Origin: Streptomyces cinnamoneus
Lineage (GTDB): Bacteria; Actinomycetota; Actinomycetes; Streptomycetales; Streptomycetaceae
Direction: 5' to 3'
Assembly: GCF_002939475.1 (NCBI RefSeq)
Contig: NZ_PKFQ01000001.1
Span: forward strand, 2,356,001-2,420,000
DNA: 64,000 bases
Part shown: piece by piece, positions 1 through 10,100 of the stretch
Layout of the letters: each line of letters opens with the position of its first letter
How positions within the stretch are numbered: position 1 is the first letter of the stretch
Notes under the pieces: model-generated
Databases searched by the model: none
Told to the model about the DNA's origin: nothing
What the model saw: the letters and a program-made list of their open reading frames with translations, nothing else
Program-made: the position numbers and the translations under genes

Positions 1-152
1 CGAGCGCGATGGGCATCGTCCGCCAGGTGGTCTCGAAGACGTCGGGCGGCATCGCGGGCGGCGTCACCTCCGCCACCGGCGAGGGCATGTCCGCCAAGGA
101 ACTCTCGGACGCGACGGTCAAGGTCCGCAACGAAGTCCGCAAGAACAAGTGA
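1..152 (+). CDS. C-terminal fragment of an unrecognised protein
   Basis: The window opens inside a reading frame that starts upstream. The last 49 residues are visible and end with TGA at 150-152. They are small-residue rich, with a Ser/Gly/Thr stretch followed by a charged tail ending VRNEVRKNK. A terminator-like hairpin follows about 35 bp later, which fits the end of a transcription unit. It converges on clpX. I do not recognise the family and too little is visible to assign a function. Confidence 0.6.
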   Translation, partial: SAMGIVRQVVSKTSGGIAGGVTSATGEGMSAKELSDATVKVRNEVRKNK

Positions 153-187
153 GCCGCTTATCCCGCTCACCCCACCCCGCTTCACAG

Positions 188-227
188 GGGCCGCCGCGAC
201 CGTCTGAGGGCGACACGGCGGCCCTTT
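188..227 (+). terminator. Terminator hairpin of the partial first gene
   Basis: GGGCCGCCG at 188-196 pairs with CGGCGGCCC at 216-224 and is followed by TTT. It lies just after the stop at 150-152. Confidence 0.55.
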
Positions 228-326
228 CGCACGCCTGAACGGCCCCAGCCGCCCGAACAAGTGATCGCTCGCGCCTCCAGAGGCCTTCACCAGCGGCTGC
301 TCGCCCGCCCCGCCGCGCAGCACGAA

Positions 327-358
327 GGGGGCGCCCGGCCGGTCGGCCGGGCGCCCCC
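327..358 (-). terminator. Terminator of clpX
   Basis: A perfect 15-bp stem, 327-341 with 344-358, has a 2-base loop. It sits 23 bp past the clpX stop codon. Symmetry means it could also stop transcription from the left. Confidence 0.75.
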
Positions 359-381
359 TCTTCGCACGGGTGCTGCGCGCG

Positions 382-1668
<1,287 letters not shown>

Positions 1669-1755
1669 GAGGTGCTTCCCCTTCGCCTGGGATCCGCCTT
1701 GCTCTGCGAACCCGGGTGCTTGCCTATCGACGGTACCTTGCCGGGCCCCCCGCGC

Positions 1756-1792
1756 GGGCCCCCCTTGGCCCTACTCGGCCAAGGGAGGGCCC
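1756..1792 (-). terminator. Hairpin between clpP2 and clpX
   Basis: A near-perfect stem of about 15 bp (1756-1770 with 1777-1792, one bulge) lies in the clpP2-clpX gap. It probably ends or attenuates clpP1P2 transcription before clpX. Confidence 0.6.
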
Positions 1793-1842
1793 GTCGTCGG
1801 CGGCACGGTGGTGGCCGGGAGCTGTCGGACCGACGGGTGCGG

Positions 1843-2496
1843 TCAGACCGCCACGGACGACTTGCGCGTGGAGACGATCTGGTCCACCAGACCGTACGCG
1901 AGCGACTCCTCGGCAGTGAGGATCTTGTCGCGCTCGATGTCGTCGCGGATCTTCTCGATCGGCTGGGTGGAGTGCTTGGCCAGCATCTCCTCCAGCTGCG
2001 TGCGCATCCGCATGATCTCCTTGGCGGCGATCTCCAGGTCGGAGAGCTGCTCGCGGCCCGTCTGGCTGGACGGCTGGTGGATCAGCACACGGGCGTTGGG
2101 CAGGGCCATCCGCTTGCCGGGCGTACCCGCGGCCAGCAGGATCGCGGCCGCGGAGGCGGCCTGGCCCATGCACACCGTCTGGATGTCCGGCTTCACGAAC
2201 TGCATCGTGTCGTAGATGGCCGTGAGAGCCGTGAACGAACCGCCGGGGCTGTTGATGTAGATCGAGATGTCCCGGTCGGGGTCCATCGACTCCAGGCACA
2301 GCAGCTGCGCCATGACGTCGTTGGCGGAGGCGTCGTCGATCTGGACGCCGAGGAAGATCACGCGCTCTTCGAAGAGCTTCGCGTACGGGTCGTACTCGCG
2401 CACGCCCTGCGAGGTGCGCTCGACGAAGCGCGGGACGACATAGCGAGCCTCGGCCTGCGGGCCGGTGTACAGGCCGCTGGGGGACGAGATGTTCAT
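1843..2496 (-). CDS. clpP2: ATP-dependent Clp protease proteolytic subunit ClpP2
   Basis: 217 residues, family S14. The serine-peptidase triad is readable: S115 in GQAASAAA, H140 in VLIHQP, and D190 or the neighbouring acidic residue. The substrate-binding strand INSPGGS is at 81-87. It forms the barrel-shaped peptidase with ClpP1 and works with ClpX or ClpC. The order clpP1-clpP2 in one operon (71 bp apart) is the usual streptomycete arrangement. The start is ATG. The closest family match by N-terminal region is Streptomyces ClpP2, which carries the longer N-terminus. Confidence 0.97.
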   Translation of the reverse strand: MNISSPSGLYTGPQAEARYVVPRFVERTSQGVREYDPYAKLFEERVIFLGVQIDDASANDVMAQLLCLESMDPDRDISIYINSPGGSFTALTAIYDTMQFVKPDIQTVCMGQAASAAAILLAAGTPGKRMALPNARVLIHQPSSQTGREQLSDLEIAAKEIMRMRTQLEEMLAKHSTQPIEKIRDDIERDKILTAEESLAYGLVDQIVSTRKSSVAV

Positions 2497-2567
2497 GCGG
2501 GTTTCACCATCCTGGTGGCGGTCGGTGGGCTGGGTGCGGCTGGCTGGCGGTACGTACTGCCCGGGGC

Positions 2568-3185
2568 TCAGGCCCCGGTGCCGCCGCCGCCCGGAACGCC
2601 GGAGGCGTGGGTGATGATCTCGTCGATGATCCCGTACTCCTTGGCCTCCTCCGCGGTGAACCAGCGGTCGCGGTCACCGTCGCGGATGATCGTCTCCACG
2701 GTCTGGCCGGTGTGCGCGGCGGTGATCTCGGCCATGCGCTTCTTGGTGCGCAGCAGCTGCTCGGCCTGGATCTTGATGTCCGAGGCGGTGCCGCCGAGGC
2801 CCGCGGAGCCCTGGTGCATGAGGATGTCGGTGTTGGGCAGCGCGAAGCGCTTGCCCGCCGTACCGCCGGTCAGGAGGAACTGGCCCATCGAGGCGGCGAG
2901 GCCCATGCCGATGGTGACCACGTCGTTCGGGATGTACTGCATGGTGTCGTAGACCGCCATGCCGGCCGTCACCGAACCGCCGGGGCTGTTGATGTAGAGG
3001 TAGATGTCCTTGGTCGGGTCGGCGGCCAGGAGGAGCATCTGCGCGGTGATCTTGTTGGCGATGTCGTCGTCGACCTGCTGACCCAGGAAGATGATCCGCT
3101 CCCCGAGCAGCCGGTTGTAGACCTGGTCGCCGAGGCCACCACCGATGGCGATCTCACCGGCGGCGGAAGGCATCAGATTCGTCAC
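2568..3185 (-). CDS. clpP1: ATP-dependent Clp protease proteolytic subunit ClpP1
   Basis: 205 residues, family S14. The triad is S99 (GLAASMG), H124 (ILMHQ) and D173 (DRDRW), spaced as in E. coli ClpP (25 and 49 residues). The glycine-rich C-terminus [10 protein letters not shown] is typical of the Streptomyces ClpP1 paralogue. The start is GTG with an upstream AGCAGGTGG. It is the first gene of the clpP1-clpP2 operon. A GTTCGC-N5-GCG ClgR operator lies about 170 bp upstream, so expression is probably activated by ClgR. Confidence 0.97.
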   Translation of the reverse strand: MTNLMPSAAGEIAIGGGLGDQVYNRLLGERIIFLGQQVDDDIANKITAQMLLLAADPTKDIYLYINSPGGSVTAGMAVYDTMQYIPNDVVTIGMGLAASMGQFLLTGGTAGKRFALPNTDILMHQGSAGLGGTASDIKIQAEQLLRTKKRMAEITAAHTGQTVETIIRDGDRDRWFTAEEAKEYGIIDEIITHASGVPGGGGTGA

Positions 3186-3352
3186 GTATCCACCTGCTCG
3201 TCTCTGACGGCAACGGGCCGTCTCCGCGTCTTCTCCGGGGCCGGGGCCGGCACGGCCGGACTGCTCGCCGGCGCGCTGCCAAAGTCTCCCCTGCCCTCGT
3301 ATCTACGGACCCTAACGCGCTGGTCGGCAGGCGCCATCCCGCATCCGTAACT

Positions 3353-3366
3353 GTTCGCTCTGAGCG
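3353..3366 (-). promoter_or_regulatory. ClgR operator of clpP1P2
   Basis: GTTCGC-TCTGA-GCG exactly matches the GTTCGC-N5-GCG motif known for the Streptomyces activator ClgR, which controls clp and lon genes. It lies about 40-55 bp upstream of a TAGGGT -10 (3309-3314), a suitable place for an activator. Confidence 0.8.
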
Positions 3367-3481
3367 CAGGTTCGGCGCGGACGCACGGCGGGGCCGGGGA
3401 GCGCGGCGGGCCCGGCCGTGAGCCCTCGCGCCGGTGGCGCGGGGGGTCAGCGTCCGGGCCCGTCCGCAAGGGCTCCAGGCG

Positions 3482-3551
3482 GGCCCGTACGGATTCCGCG
3501 GGGCGCGGGATCCGTGGGGCCCGGAGGGCGCCCGGCTCATGCGAGCCGGGC
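3482..3551 (-). terminator. Terminator hairpins after tig
   Basis: The first hairpin met after the tig stop is GCCCGGCTC (3530-3538) with GAGCCGGGC (3543-3551), 22 bp past the stop. A second, larger imperfect stem spans about 3482-3525. Confidence 0.6.
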
Positions 3552-3572
3552 GGCCTGAAGGAGGGGTGAGGC

Positions 3573-4952
3573 TCAGGCCTCGGTCTTCTCGTCGCCGGCC
3601 TCGGCGGCCTCGACCGTCTCGACGGCGGTCTCGGTCTCGTCCTCGTCCTCGAGGTCGACGACCTCGCCGTTGGAGTCCTTGACCGTGGCGGCCTCGACGA
3701 CGGTGGCGAGCGCCTTGCCGCGGGCGACCTCACCGACGAGCATCGGGACCTGGCCCTGCTCGACGACGGCCTGGGCGAACTGGTCGGGGGCCATGCCCGA
3801 GGACTGCGCACGGCGCATGAGGTGCTCGGTGAGCTCCTCCTGGCCGACGGAGACCTTCTCCTTGTTGACGATCTCGTCGAGGACGAACTGGGTCTTGATG
3901 CCCTTCTCGGCCTGCTCCTTGAGCTCGGCCTCGAACTCCTCGGCGGACTTGCCCTGCATCTCCAGGTACTTGTCCAGGGTCATGCCGATCTGGCCCAGCT
4001 GGTGGTGCTCCAGGTTGTGCTTGCGGGTGTTGACCTCGTCCGCGAGCAGCTTCTCCGGCATCGGGACCTCGACGAGCTTCAGCAGCTCCTCGAGGACCTT
4101 CTCCTGGGCCTGGGTGGCCTGGTCGAACTTCTTCATCCGCTCAAGGCGCTTACGGCTGTCCGCCTTCAGCTCGTCGAGGGTGTCGAACTCGCTGGCCATC
4201 TGGGCGAAGTCGTCGTCCAGCTCGGGCAGTTCGCGGGCCTTGACGGCCTTGACGACGACCGTGATCTCGGCCTCCTTGCCCTCGGCGGAGCCGCCCTTGA
4301 GCTCGGAGGTGAAGGTGGCGGTGCCACCGGCCTCCAGGCCCGTCACGGCGTCGTCGATGCCCTCGAGGAGCTGGCCGGAGCCGATGGTGTAGTCGACGTC
4401 GCTGGCGACGCCGTCCTCCAGCACCTCGCCCTCGACCTTGGCCTCCAGGTCGACGGTGACGATGTCGCCCTCGGCGGCGGCGCGCTCGACCGGCGAGGTG
4501 GTGGCGAAGCGCTCACGGAGCTGCTCGACGGACTTCTCAAGGTCCTCGTCGGTGACCTCGACGGCGTCGACGGTGACCTCGATGCCGGAGTAGTCCGGGA
4601 TCTCCAGGGCCGGGCGGATGTCGACCTCGGCGGTGAAGGCCAGCAGCTCGCCGTCCTTCAGCTCGGTGATGTCGACCTCGGGCTGACCCAGCGGGTTCAG
4701 CTCGGCCTCGTTGACGGCCTCGGTGTAGAGCTTGGGAAGGGCGTCGTTGACGGCCTCCTCCAGCACCGCACCACGGCCGAAGCGCTGGTCGATGACGCGG
4801 GCCGGGATCTTGCCCTGGCGGAAGCCCTTCACCGTGACCTGCTGGTTGATCTTCTTGTACGCCGCGTCGAGGCTGGGCTTGAGCTCCTCGAAGGGCACCT
4901 CGACAGTGAGCCGAACCCGAGTCGGGTTCAGGGTCTCCACGGCGCTCTTCAC
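3573..4952 (-). CDS. tig: Trigger factor, ribosome-associated chaperone/prolyl isomerase
   Basis: 459 residues. The N-terminal ribosome-binding domain (about 1-145) contains the GFRQGKIP signature at 43-50, which docks on ribosomal protein L23. A FKBP-type prolyl isomerase domain follows (about 160-245), then a long helical C-terminal substrate cradle. The tail is very acidic (Asp/Glu/Thr/Val-rich), as in other actinomycetes. It folds nascent proteins at the exit tunnel. The GTG start has an excellent AAGGAGA site 7 bases upstream. It is monocistronic by context: tRNA-Pro lies upstream and terminator hairpins downstream. Clustering with clp genes is the common bacterial arrangement. Confidence 0.97.
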   Translation of the reverse strand: MKSAVETLNPTRVRLTVEVPFEELKPSLDAAYKKINQQVTVKGFRQGKIPARVIDQRFGRGAVLEEAVNDALPKLYTEAVNEAELNPLGQPEVDITELKDGELLAFTAEVDIRPALEIPDYSGIEVTVDAVEVTDEDLEKSVEQLRERFATTSPVERAAAEGDIVTVDLEAKVEGEVLEDGVASDVDYTIGSGQLLEGIDDAVTGLEAGGTATFTSELKGGSAEGKEAEITVVVKAVKARELPELDDDFAQMASEFDTLDELKADSRKRLERMKKFDQATQAQEKVLEELLKLVEVPMPEKLLADEVNTRKHNLEHHQLGQIGMTLDKYLEMQGKSAEEFEAELKEQAEKGIKTQFVLDEIVNKEKVSVGQEELTEHLMRRAQSSGMAPDQFAQAVVEQGQVPMLVGEVARGKALATVVEAATVKDSNGEVVDLEDEDETETAVETVEAAEAGDEKTEA

Positions 4953-5049
4953 GGTTCGGTCTCCTTGGGGCTGACTGCTGGGGTTTGGCTGGTCAGCGGA
5001 TGTTGCTGCTCAGCCGATCGCGCCCGGTACAGAGACACACAGACGCGCA

Positions 5050-5070
5050 GCTTGCATAGTAACCGCAAGC
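5050..5070. promoter_or_regulatory. Inverted repeat between tRNA-Pro and tig
   Basis: GCTTGC-N9-GCAAGC is a perfect inverted repeat. On the minus strand its spacer contains TACTAT, a plausible -10 for tig. It could equally be the short terminator of the tRNA-Pro gene that ends 28 bp away. Confidence 0.35.
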
Positions 5071-5097
5071 AGGATGGGGCCCACAAGGTGATCATGC

Positions 5098-5174
5098 TGG
5101 TCGGGGTGGCCGGATTCGAACCGACGACCTTCCGCTCCCAAAGCGGACGCGCTACCAAGCTGCGCCACACCCCG
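5098..5174 (-). tRNA. tRNA-Pro (anticodon UGG)
   Basis: A complete cloverleaf can be read on the minus strand. The acceptor stem CGGGGTG/CACCCCG is intact, the T-loop is GGTTCGAATCC, and the anticodon loop CTTTGGGAG gives TGG. The 3' CCA is encoded at 5098-5100. Confidence 0.97.
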
Positions 5175-5352
5175 TCGGTGCGAGACGTAGGGTACATGGC
5201 CGCAGGGGGGCCGGACGCCGCTTTCCGCGGGCCGGAAACGGGCCGCGCGTGAGGTGTGGGGGTGACGTGCGGCGCACCGCCCCGACCCGCTACGATGCAC
5301 ACCGTGCCACGCCGCCTTCGTGCGGAACGCCTCGTGCGTCCCGGTGGTGCGC

Positions 5353-5426
5353 GCGGGCGTAGCTCAATGGTAGAGCCCCAGTCTTCCAAACTGGCTACGC
5401 GGGTTCGATTCCCGTCGCCCGCTCCA
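5353..5426 (+). tRNA. tRNA-Gly (anticodon UCC)
   Basis: Acceptor stem GCGGGCG/CGCCCGC, D-loop AGCTCAATGGTAGAGC, anticodon stem CCAGT/ACTGG with loop CTTCCAA (TCC), T-arm GGGTTCGATTCCC, and encoded CCA at 5424-5426. It is divergent from tRNA-Pro, with 178 bp between them. Confidence 0.97.
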
Positions 5427-5440
5427 GACTCACGTCACTT

Positions 5441-5465
5441 ACGCCTCCGGTCCCGGCCGGAGGCG
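5441..5465 (+). terminator. Terminator of tRNA-Gly
   Basis: ACGCCTCCG pairs with CGGAGGCGT around a short loop and is followed by TGTGTGT. It starts 14 bp after the tRNA. Confidence 0.7.
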
Positions 5466-5543
5466 TTGTGTGTATGTGGACGCGCGCGGGCCTTGAGGCC
5501 GTCGACGCGCCGCGGGACCGTTCGGGTCGCCGCGGCCCCCCGG

Positions 5544-5747
5544 TCAGAACTTGATGTTGTTTATCGTCTCGGCGACCGAGCTGACGAGCCTGTTGATCGA
5601 CGGCGCCATGCCCGTGGAGGCGAGGAAGAAGCCGAAGAGGATGGCGACGAGGGCCGGTCCCATCTTGAGCTTGTTGCTGCGGACCATGACCACGAGGATG
5701 ATCCCGAAGAGCAGCACCACGGACAGTGAAATGACCACACTGATCAC
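5544..5747 (-). CDS. Small two-helix membrane protein
   Basis: 67 residues from a GTG at 5747 with GAAGG just upstream. An upstream extension to 5840 is possible but has no hydrophobic or conserved look. Residues 2-22 (ISVVISLSVVLLFGIILVVM) and about 32-48 (PALVAILFGFFLAST) are hydrophobic helices joined by a short positive loop (RSNKLKM). The tail is amphipathic and ends INNIKF. Similar short proteins are widespread in streptomycetes. The function is unknown, and nothing in the context (tRNA-Gly upstream, acyltransferase divergent) settles it. Confidence 0.7.
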   Translation of the reverse strand: MISVVISLSVVLLFGIILVVMVRSNKLKMGPALVAILFGFFLASTGMAPSINRLVSSVAETINNIKF

Positions 5748-5992
5748 ACCTTCGGTCGACAGACACCTGGCCGGGCCCGGGAGCCATGTCCTCCGCACGC
5801 CCCCCACTCGTCCACCATCGTGCCACCAACTCGCCCGCAAATGTGGTGCCGTGACGATTCATCGCCGGATAACCAGGGGTTTCTAGGGGCTGCATACGGG
5901 CTGAATCCATGCGGACGGAGCAAAAGTCCGACAAAAGGCGACCTGGGGGACGGGCCCCGGACCGGCCGCCCACCATCACCCTTCCGAGGGGT

Positions 5993-6021
5993 TTTACCGG
6001 CTCAGGTTCCGCCGCTAGGGT
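5993..6021 (+). promoter_or_regulatory. Promoter of the acyltransferase gene, possibly leaderless
   Basis: TTTACC (5993-5998), a 17-base spacer and TAGGGT (6016-6021) stand only 7 bases before the ATG at 6029. There is no strong Shine-Dalgarno sequence (only AGGG inside the -10), so a leaderless transcript is likely. Confidence 0.5.
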
Positions 6022-6028
6022 GCCTCGA

Positions 6029-7135
6029 ATGTCCCCCACCGCCACTCCCGCCACGGTGGCCACCGCTCCCCTGTCACGTCCCGCCGAGGCCCCTGCCGGG
6101 ACCCCCACCCCGGCGGCGCGCGACCCCTTCTTCGACAACGCGAAGTATCTGGCGATCGTCCTGGTCGTCCTCGGTCACGCGTGGCAGCCGCTGACGTACA
6201 CCAGCCGTGCCGCGACCGCGCTGTACATGCTCGTGTACGCCTTCCACATGCCGGCCTTCATCCTTATTTCGGGCTACTTCTCCCGCGGCTTCGACATGAG
6301 TCCGGCCAAGGTCAAACGGCTGATGACGAGCATCGTGGTGCCGTACGTGATCTTCGAGGTCGCGTACACCTGGTTCCAGCACTGGGGGGAGGACGCGCCC
6401 CCCGAGCCGATCTCGCTGCTCAATCCCTACTACCTCAACTGGTTCCTGGCCGCGCTCTTCGTCTGGCGGCTGACCACGCCCGTCTGGAAGGTCCTCCGGT
6501 GGCCCGTGCCGGTCGCCTTCGTGATCGCGGTGCTCGCCGCCGTCTGCCCGGACCTGGGCGCCGACTTCGACCTGCAGCGCGTGTTCCAGTTCCTGCCGTT
6601 CTTCGTCATCGGGCTGCGCATGAAGCGCTCGCACTTCGAGCTGGTGGACCGGCGCTGGGTGCGGATCGCCGCGGTCCCCGCCTTCGCGGCGGCGCTGGGC
6701 GCGGCGTACTGGCTGGCGCCGACCTGGGACGACGGCTGGCTCTTCCACAACTACAGCGTCCAGGAGCTGCACGCGCCGCTCTGGATGGCGCCCGTCATGG
6801 TCTTCGCCCTGTTCGGCGTCGCCGCCGTGCTCACGGCCGGCTTCCTCGCCTGGGTGCCGCGCCGGACGACGTGGTTCACCGCGCTCGGCGGCGGCACCCT
6901 CTACGGGTTCCTGCTGCACGGCTTCCTGATCAAGCTCTCGCGCTGGCAGGAGTGGTACGAGGCCGCCGACTGGATCCGCAGCCCCGCCGGCCTGGTCGTG
7001 GTGACCGTCCTCGCCGTCACGATGATCAGCGTGCTGTGCAGCGCTCCCGTCCGGCGGGTCTTCCGCTACGTCGTGGAGCCCCGGATGGACTGGGCCTTCC
7101 GCGCGGAGGCCGGCCGCAAGCCCGCCGCCCCGTAG
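6029..7135 (+). CDS. Acyltransferase 3 family membrane protein (fucose 4-O-acetylase-like)
   Basis: 368 residues from ATG 6029; an in-frame extension to 5909 is unlikely because the promoter lies inside it. The start of the domain, DPFFDNAKYLAIVLVVLGH, carries the conserved His of acyltransferase-3 membrane O-acyltransferases. About ten hydrophobic helices follow. From memory it is closest to the NolL/fucose 4-O-acetylase group, which acylates sugars of envelope polymers or small molecules. The N-terminal 40 residues are Ala/Pro/Thr-rich and probably cytoplasmic. The gene stands alone, convergent with eccC. The acceptor substrate cannot be told from sequence. Confidence 0.85.
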   Translation: MSPTATPATVATAPLSRPAEAPAGTPTPAARDPFFDNAKYLAIVLVVLGHAWQPLTYTSRAATALYMLVYAFHMPAFILISGYFSRGFDMSPAKVKRLMTSIVVPYVIFEVAYTWFQHWGEDAPPEPISLLNPYYLNWFLAALFVWRLTTPVWKVLRWPVPVAFVIAVLAAVCPDLGADFDLQRVFQFLPFFVIGLRMKRSHFELVDRRWVRIAAVPAFAAALGAAYWLAPTWDDGWLFHNYSVQELHAPLWMAPVMVFALFGVAAVLTAGFLAWVPRRTTWFTALGGGTLYGFLLHGFLIKLSRWQEWYEAADWIRSPAGLVVVTVLAVTMISVLCSAPVRRVFRYVVEPRMDWAFRAEAGRKPAAP

Positions 7136-7163
7136 GGGCCGGCGGCGCGCCCCGGCCGGCCCG
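7135..7163. terminator. Hairpin between the convergent acyltransferase and eccC genes
   Basis: GGGCCGG (7136-7142) pairs with CCGGCCC (7156-7162) in the 30-bp gap between two convergent stops. Confidence 0.45.
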
Positions 7164-7165
7164 CG

Positions 7166-10100
7166 TCAGTGGTCGTCCTCGGCCAGTGCCGTCTGGATCA
7201 GCCGGACGGGCTCGCCGCGGCGCACGAGCGTGCCCCTGCCCGGCGGCTGGGCGTCGGCGTACACGCCGGGGAAGAGCTGGCCCTCCTGACGGTCGCCGGT
7301 CATGACGACGGCCGTCGTGCCGCTCTCGCGCAGGCCCATCAGGAACGGTTCGTACAGCGCCCGGGAGGCGCCGGCCACCCGGCGGGTGACCACGAAGTGC
7401 AGGCCGATGTCCTGCGCTGAGGGGATGAACGGCAGGAACGGGGCGAGCGGCTGCTGCCCGGCGGTCGTGAGGATGTCGTAGTCGTCGACGAGGACGACGA
7501 CGCGCGGCCCGGTGAACCAGGTGCCCGACTCCAGGGAATCCTGGCTCGCCAGGTCGTCCGGCATCCGCTTCTCCAGCTCGGTGGCGATGCCCGCGGCCAG
7601 TCCCCCACACACCTTGGCGTGGTGCGCGTACCCGCCGCGGTACGGCTCGGGCACCAGCTTGCGCAGGCCGCGCCGCGGGTCCATGACGGCGAAGACCATC
7701 TCCTCGTCGCTGTAGCGCCGCATGAGCCCCTGGGCGACGAGCCGCAGCAGGTTGGTCTTCCCACACTCGCTGTCGCCCAGGATCACCAGGTGCTGGTCGC
7801 GCTTGAACAGGTCCAGGAGCACGGGCGCCAGCGCGCTCTGGTCGAGCCCGACCGGCACCCGGTTCGGCTCGGCCGCCGGCGAGGGCAGTGCGGCGGCCGG
7901 GACGCGGTGGGGCAGCACCCGGACCCGGCGGGCGCCGTCGCCCGGCCAGGACGAGCGGATCGCCGCGGCGGCCTGCTCGACGGCCGCGCCCAGCTCGGAG
8001 GTGGTGGCCAGGGAGTCGATGCGGGGCAGCGCCGTCTGGGCGAAGAGCTTGCCGTCGGTGAGCGCGCGGCCCGGCTCGTCGGGGGACAGCGTCTCGGCGA
8101 GCTTGCGGTCGACGCTGCTGTCGGCGGGGTCGTTCAGGCGCAGCTCGACGCGGGTGCCGAAGGTGGCCTGGGTGGCGATGCGGACGTCGTTCCAGCGGAG
8201 CATGGAGGCCACGACGTGGACGCCGTAGCCGCCGCCGCGCTTGAGGAGGTCGGTGACGGCGTCCTCGATCTGGGTGAACGCCCCGTCGAAGTCGTCGCGC
8301 AGGGCGCCGAAACCGTCGATGACGAGGACGACCTCGGTGGAGGGCAGCTCCGGCAGGCGGCCCTCGGCGCGCAGCTCGCGCAGCCGCTCCAGGGAGTCGA
8401 TGCCGTGCTCGCGGAAGAGCTCCTCGCGTTCGGCGAGCATGCCGCGCACTTCCTCGACCGTGCGGGCGGCGCGCTCGCGGTCGGCCCGGCCGGCGACGCC
8501 TCCGACGTGCGGCAGCCCGGCCAGGGCGGCGAGGCCGCCGCCGACGAGGTCGAGGCCGTAGACCGCGACGTCGCGCGGGGTGTGCGTCATCGCGAGGGAC
8601 AGCACGAGGGTGCGCAGGAGGGTGGTCTTGCCGGACTGGGGGCCGCCGATGACGGCGGCGTGGCCGCCGGCGACGCCGAGGTCGAGGATCCACTGGCCCT
8701 GCCGCTGCCTGGCCGGGTCGTCGAGCAGGCCGAGCGGCACCTTCATGGGGCCGGGCCGTGCGGCGAGCCGCAGGCCGTGGGCGTCGGCCCGGACGGGTCC
8801 GGCGCAGCCGTCGAGGGTGACCGCCCGCGGCAGCGGCGGCAGCCAGATGGCGCGGGTGGGCGGGGCGGCGTCGCGCAGCTGGTCGACCATGACGGACAGG
8901 ACCGTGGGGCCGGGGTCGCGGTGGCGCATGGCCGGCCCGCTCCCCTCCGGTCCCGCCCCGGGCGCGGCGAGGGTGTTGTAGGCCGGGTAGGGCAGGACGG
9001 CCGGCGCGGTGTCCTCGCCGGTGGTCCGGGCGGGGCCGCGGTGGGGGCCGGAGACGAAGCCGGCCTTGAACCGCTCGTAGGCGCTGACGTCGACCTTCAG
9101 GTAGCCGAAGCCGGGGATGGGCGGCAGGTTGAAGGCGTCGGTGGTGTCGAGGACCGTGCGGGACTCGTCGGCGGAGAAGGTGCGCAGGCCCAGCCGGTAG
9201 GAGAGGTAGGTGTCCAGGCCCTTGAGCTTGCCGCCCTCGATGCGCTGGCTGGAGAGCAGCAGGTGCACGCCGATGGAGCGGCCGATGCGGCCGATGGACA
9301 GGAAGAGGTCGATGAAGTCGGGCTTGGCGGTGAGCAGTTCGCCGAACTCGTCGATGACGACGAAGAGGTGCGGCAGCGGCTCCAGGTCGGGGCGGGTCTC
9401 GCGCAGGGCGGCGTAGTGGCCGATGTCGGCGACGTTGCCGGCGTCCTTGAGGACCCGCTGGCGGCGCTGCACCTCGCCGGCGAGCGAGGAGTGGACGCGC
9501 TCGACGAGGCCGGCCTGGTTCTCCAGGTTGGTGATGACGCCGGCGACGTGCGGCAGGCCGGCGAAGGGCGCGAAGGTGGCGCCGCCCTTGTAGTCGACGA
9601 GGACCATCGCGAGGTCCTCCGGCGGGTGGGTGGCCACCAGGGCGAGGACGAGGGTGCGCAGGAGTTCGCTCTTGCCGGAGCCGGTGGCGCCGACGCACAG
9701 GCCGTGGGGGCCCATGCCGAGTTCGGAGGACTCCTTGAGGTCGAGCAGGACCGCCTCGCGGCCGTCGCCGACGCCGATGGGCACGCGCAGGAAGGCGCGT
9801 TCGCCGCGCCGCTGCCACAGGGCGCGCACGTCGAGGGCGGCCGGGTCGTCGATGCCGAGGAGTTCGGTGAAGCCGACGGGGCCGGACAGGGGCGCGTCCA
9901 CGAGGGTCTCGGCGGACAGGCGCAGCGGGGCGAGCAGCCGGGCCAGCCCCTCGGCGCCGGCGGCGGTGGCCGGGTCGGCGGTGCCCCGGGCGGACGAGGG
10001 CACGGCGCCGCGGAGGTCCTCGATGTGGACCTGGTCGCCGTCGACGGTGACGCGCACGGCGACGTGACCCGGCTCCTGGACGCGTTCGGCGACGAGGTGC

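Larger units (their letters stand above)
3186..3572. other. clpP1 promoter region and tig terminator region
   Basis: This 387-bp gap holds no convincing gene. Its left part carries the clpP1 promoter, with a TAGGGT-type -10 on the minus strand at 3309-3314 and a ClgR box at 3353-3366. Its right part carries the tig terminator hairpins. Confidence 0.6.

Noticed and set aside
5353..5426. tRNA-Gly as the attachment site of an integrated T7SS island
   Set aside because: No repeat of the tRNA 3' end was seen at the right edge and there is no integrase. Two genes also separate the tRNA from the island.
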